NCBI GenBank assembly: GCA_020849195.1
Contig: JADLGT010000253.1
Coordinates: 1 to 8,560, forward strand
DNA from: Bacteroidia bacterium
GTDB taxonomy: Bacteria > Bacteroidota > Bacteroidia > JABDFU01
Length of the DNA stretch: 8,560 nt
Reading direction: 5' to 3'
The notes under the pieces were generated by a model. The model was not told the origin of the DNA and searched no databases. It saw only the letters and a list, made by a program, of their open reading frames with translations. The stretch's first letter is position 1. Each line of letters begins with the position of its first letter. Of this stretch, positions 7,058 to 8,560 are shown piece after piece. The translations under genes and the position numbers were made by a program.

Positions 7058-7698
7058 TGCTGTATAAATTGTTACGTATAATTCTGTATGCTATAATTAC
7101 CTGTACCGTATTAATTGTAGCATGCAACATTTGGATTGTTGTTCAAACAAGGAAGCAAATTTACTCGGATATAAATTCTATTCCCGAGAATGATGTGGGT
7201 TTAATACTTGGTACAAGCAAATATTTTTCGAACGGTTCCGGAAATTTATTTTTCAGATACAGAATAGAAGCGGCTGCCGAACTCTTTAAAAAAAATAAAT
7301 TAAAACACATTATTGTTAGCGGCGACAATCATGTACTTGAATACAACGAGGCTGCCGATATGAGAAAAGCCCTGCTGCAACAAGGTGTTCCGGATAGTTG
7401 TATTACGCTTGATTATGCCGGCTTTCGTACCCTCGACTCTGTTGTGCGTTGCAAAAAAGTTTTTGGTCAAAATAAATTCACAATTATTTCGCAAGAGTTC
7501 CACAACCAGCGGGCCTTATTCATCAGTAATCATTATGATATTGAAGCTGTGGCCTATAATGCCAAAGCAGTACCCGATCAATTATCATTTACAACTAAGG
7601 TAAGGGAATACTTCGCCAAGTTTAAAGCGGTGCTTGATATTTATATTTTACACGTAGAACCAAAATTTTTAGGAGACCCGGTTAACGTAAAGGTGTAA
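7057..7698 (+). CDS. sanA: SanA-like envelope protein (YdcF/ElyC/SanA family, DUF218)
   Basis: This 213-residue protein has one N-terminal membrane anchor (about 5-29) and a DUF218 domain facing the periplasm. It closely follows E. coli SanA, including the segments LGTSKY (51-56), FRYRIEAA (66-73), SGDN (88-91) with a following YNE (96-98), DYAGFRTLDS (119-128), SQEFHNQRALF (145-155) and a C-terminal EPKFLG (201-206). In enteric bacteria SanA supports the envelope barrier, and its loss causes vancomycin sensitivity at high temperature. Its biochemical activity is not settled. Length and ends match the family. The gene is last in the cluster: its ATG overlaps the prenyltransferase stop (TAATG), and its own stop lies 3 bp from the convergent gene, with no clear terminator hairpin between them. 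Confidence 0.9.
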   Translation: MLYKLLRIILYAIITCTVLIVACNIWIVVQTRKQIYSDINSIPENDVGLILGTSKYFSNGSGNLFFRYRIEAAAELFKKNKLKHIIVSGDNHVLEYNEAADMRKALLQQGVPDSCITLDYAGFRTLDSVVRCKKVFGQNKFTIISQEFHNQRALFISNHYDIEAVAYNAKAVPDQLSFTTKVREYFAKFKAVLDIYILHVEPKFLGDPVNVKV

Positions 7699-7701
7699 TT
7701 T

Positions 7702-8445
7702 TTATTTCCGCTCGTATTTGTGCCTCACATAATCATTCAACTCAACGAATTTATTGTATCGGTATTTAATGCTCTCAACCAGCTCGTACTGGGTGGCATT
7801 TAAAATATAGCTGTCGGGCAAATCGCAAAAAGTAATGAAATCATCAAACTGTTCGTCAGACAAATCAATGATGTCGTATTTAATATAAATCCTGAATAAA
7901 TCTTTAAGCACAGATCGCTTCATGTCCTCGTTTTCAAGTTCGGCAACTTTCCGTTTCGATTGTTCCATTTTACTAAACCGCTCGTATAGTGCAGTAATAG
8001 GGCTTTGTATGGCATCCACTCCTTGCAATTGAACAACATGTTTTTTTCTCGACTCCATCTGTTCTATCTCGCGTTGAACTTCGCTGAGTTTTTTAACAGG
8101 GTAAATTGAAATTTCTTTTAATTGATAACTAAGCGGGTCGAGTTTAACAGCAAGCAAATACTCTTTTTGTTGGGCAGAATCTTTAAAACATATTTTTTTT
8201 GTTTTGTAGCCGGAATAGGCAAACATTAATGTATCATTCTTTTTAATTGAAACAGAAAAATTTCCGTCAACTCCAACGTAAGTTCCGCTGCCGGTCGTTC
8301 GGTCAATTACCATCACCCGATTAAATACAATAGTGTTGTCGCCTATCACTTTACCTGTTACAGAAACCTGAGGATTTATATCCTGAGCCTGAGCTACAGA
8401 AAAGACAAAAAGAAATAAAAACGCTATGTTATTAGTTAGTTTCAG
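7702..8445 (-). CDS. Secreted CarboxypepD_reg-like domain protein with an apparent non-ATG (CTG) start
   Basis: The mature protein opens with a beta-sandwich of the carboxypeptidase regulatory-like type. It has the usual pattern VTGKV (29-33), D61-G-N-F, then Y-S-G-Y-K-T (about 77-82), then L-D-P-L-S-Y-Q-L-K-E-I near the domain end. A charged, probably helical C-terminal half follows, with an E/K-rich stretch around 125-145. The only standard start codon in frame is GTG at 8347-8349, which would cut into the first beta strand and leave 215 residues with no signal peptide. Upstream of it the frame stays open for 36 codons, to TAA at 8458-8460, and encodes a textbook signal peptide: K-L-T-N-N, a Phe/Leu-rich core, and A-Q-A before the cleavage. 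I therefore extend the gene to CTG 8443-8445 (247 residues). No ATG, GTG or TTG occurs in that extension. It lies 53 bp downstream of the truA-like gene on the same strand. Function is unknown; such proteins are common in the Bacteroidota envelope. Confidence 0.8.
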   Translation of the reverse strand: MKLTNNIAFLFLFVFSVAQAQDINPQVSVTGKVIGDNTIVFNRVMVIDRTTGSGTYVGVDGNFSVSIKKNDTLMFAYSGYKTKKICFKDSAQQKEYLLAVKLDPLSYQLKEISIYPVKKLSEVQREIEQMESRKKHVVQLQGVDAIQSPITALYERFSKMEQSKRKVAELENEDMKRSVLKDLFRIYIKYDIIDLSDEQFDDFITFCDLPDSYILNATQYELVESIKYRYNKFVELNDYVRHKYERK

Positions 8446-8469
8446 TTTGTTTGTTCTTTAGTGTTATTG

Positions 8470-8484
8470 TAGTTCTGCGAACTA
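8470..8484 (-). other. Small stem-loop between the truA-like gene and the CarboxypepD_reg-like gene
   Basis: TAGTTC (8470-8475) and GAACTA (8479-8484) form a perfect 6-bp inverted repeat with a 3-base loop, 14 bp after the upstream stop codon in the direction of transcription. No T-run follows on the minus strand, so it is not a standard terminator. It could be an RNA-processing element or chance. Confidence 0.25.
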
Positions 8485-8498
8485 GTTAATCAGCTTAC

Positions 8499-8560
8499 TT
8501 ATTCGGCAATCATACCGTCTTTGTACTCCACTTTTTCTAAATATAAACCGCATGCCGGTG
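8499..8560 (-). CDS. truA: C-terminal end of tRNA pseudouridine synthase A (partial, cut by window edge)
   Basis: The last 19 full codons on the minus strand read PACGLYLEKVEY, then KDGMIAE, then TAA. The segment P-A-x-G-L-Y-L-x-x-V-x-Y is the typical C-terminal strand of TruA, which makes pseudouridine at positions 38-40 of the tRNA anticodon arm. The other two minus-strand frames give no comparable match. Only the tail lies in the window, so the catalytic aspartate is not visible. The next gene on this strand starts about 53 bp later and could be co-transcribed. Confidence 0.6.
   Translation of the reverse strand, partial: PACGLYLEKVEYKDGMIAE

Noticed and set aside
3724..7698. The four-gene cluster as a new defence or toxin system
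   Set aside because: SanA and UbiA-type enzymes are housekeeping envelope and quinone proteins with intact family motifs, and the subtilase carries an export and T9SS signal. Nothing indicates nucleic-acid sensing, an effector or a mobile context.

Overview
The window looks like chromosomal DNA from a member of the Bacteroidota. The reasons are a subtilase ending in a type IX secretion (T9SS) sorting domain, a secreted protein with a CarboxypepD_reg-like domain, A-rich leaders instead of Shine-Dalgarno sequences, candidate -7 boxes of the TAnnTTTG type, and the gene set itself. Most of it is ordinary core genome. I saw no mobile element, CRISPR array, tRNA or rRNA, and no sign of a defence system.

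Layout. Bases 1-20 (minus) hold what is probably the first seven codons of gyrA, divergent from a complete clpC at 300-2849 (plus). The shared upstream region (21-299) contains several inverted repeats and weak promoter-like boxes. A short convergent gap (2850-2964) separates clpC from an unrecognised secreted protein at 2965-3618 (minus). From about 105 bp upstream of that gene's start, a tight four-gene plus-strand cluster runs to 7698: a secreted S8 peptidase (3724-5910), a 91-residue three-helix membrane protein (5913-6188), a UbiA-family prenyltransferase (6185-7057) and a SanA-like envelope protein (7057-7698). The genes are joined by a 2-bp gap, a 4-bp ATGA overlap and a 1-bp TAATG overlap, which strongly suggests one transcript. 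It converges, only 3 bp away, with a minus-strand gene for a secreted CarboxypepD_reg-like protein (7702-8445). That gene lies downstream of the last codons of a gene that reads as the truA C-terminus (8499-8560, cut by the window edge).

How the genes fit together. ClpC is the AAA+ unfoldase partner of ClpP in protein quality control. The four-gene cluster has an envelope theme: a quinone-type prenyltransferase, two further inner-membrane proteins, and a protease exported through Sec and then T9SS. No shared pathway is proven.

The most useful non-routine observation is the CarboxypepD_reg-like gene. Its reading frame continues 32 codons upstream of the only standard start codon (GTG at 8349) and encodes an excellent signal peptide, but that extension contains no ATG, GTG or TTG. 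The gene therefore either starts at CTG (8445) or has a mutated or mis-sequenced start. Other points to check are the inserted domain in the S8 peptidase, the choice between its GTG and ATG starts, the menaquinone route implied by the UbiA-type enzyme, and mutually exclusive pairings upstream of clpC.
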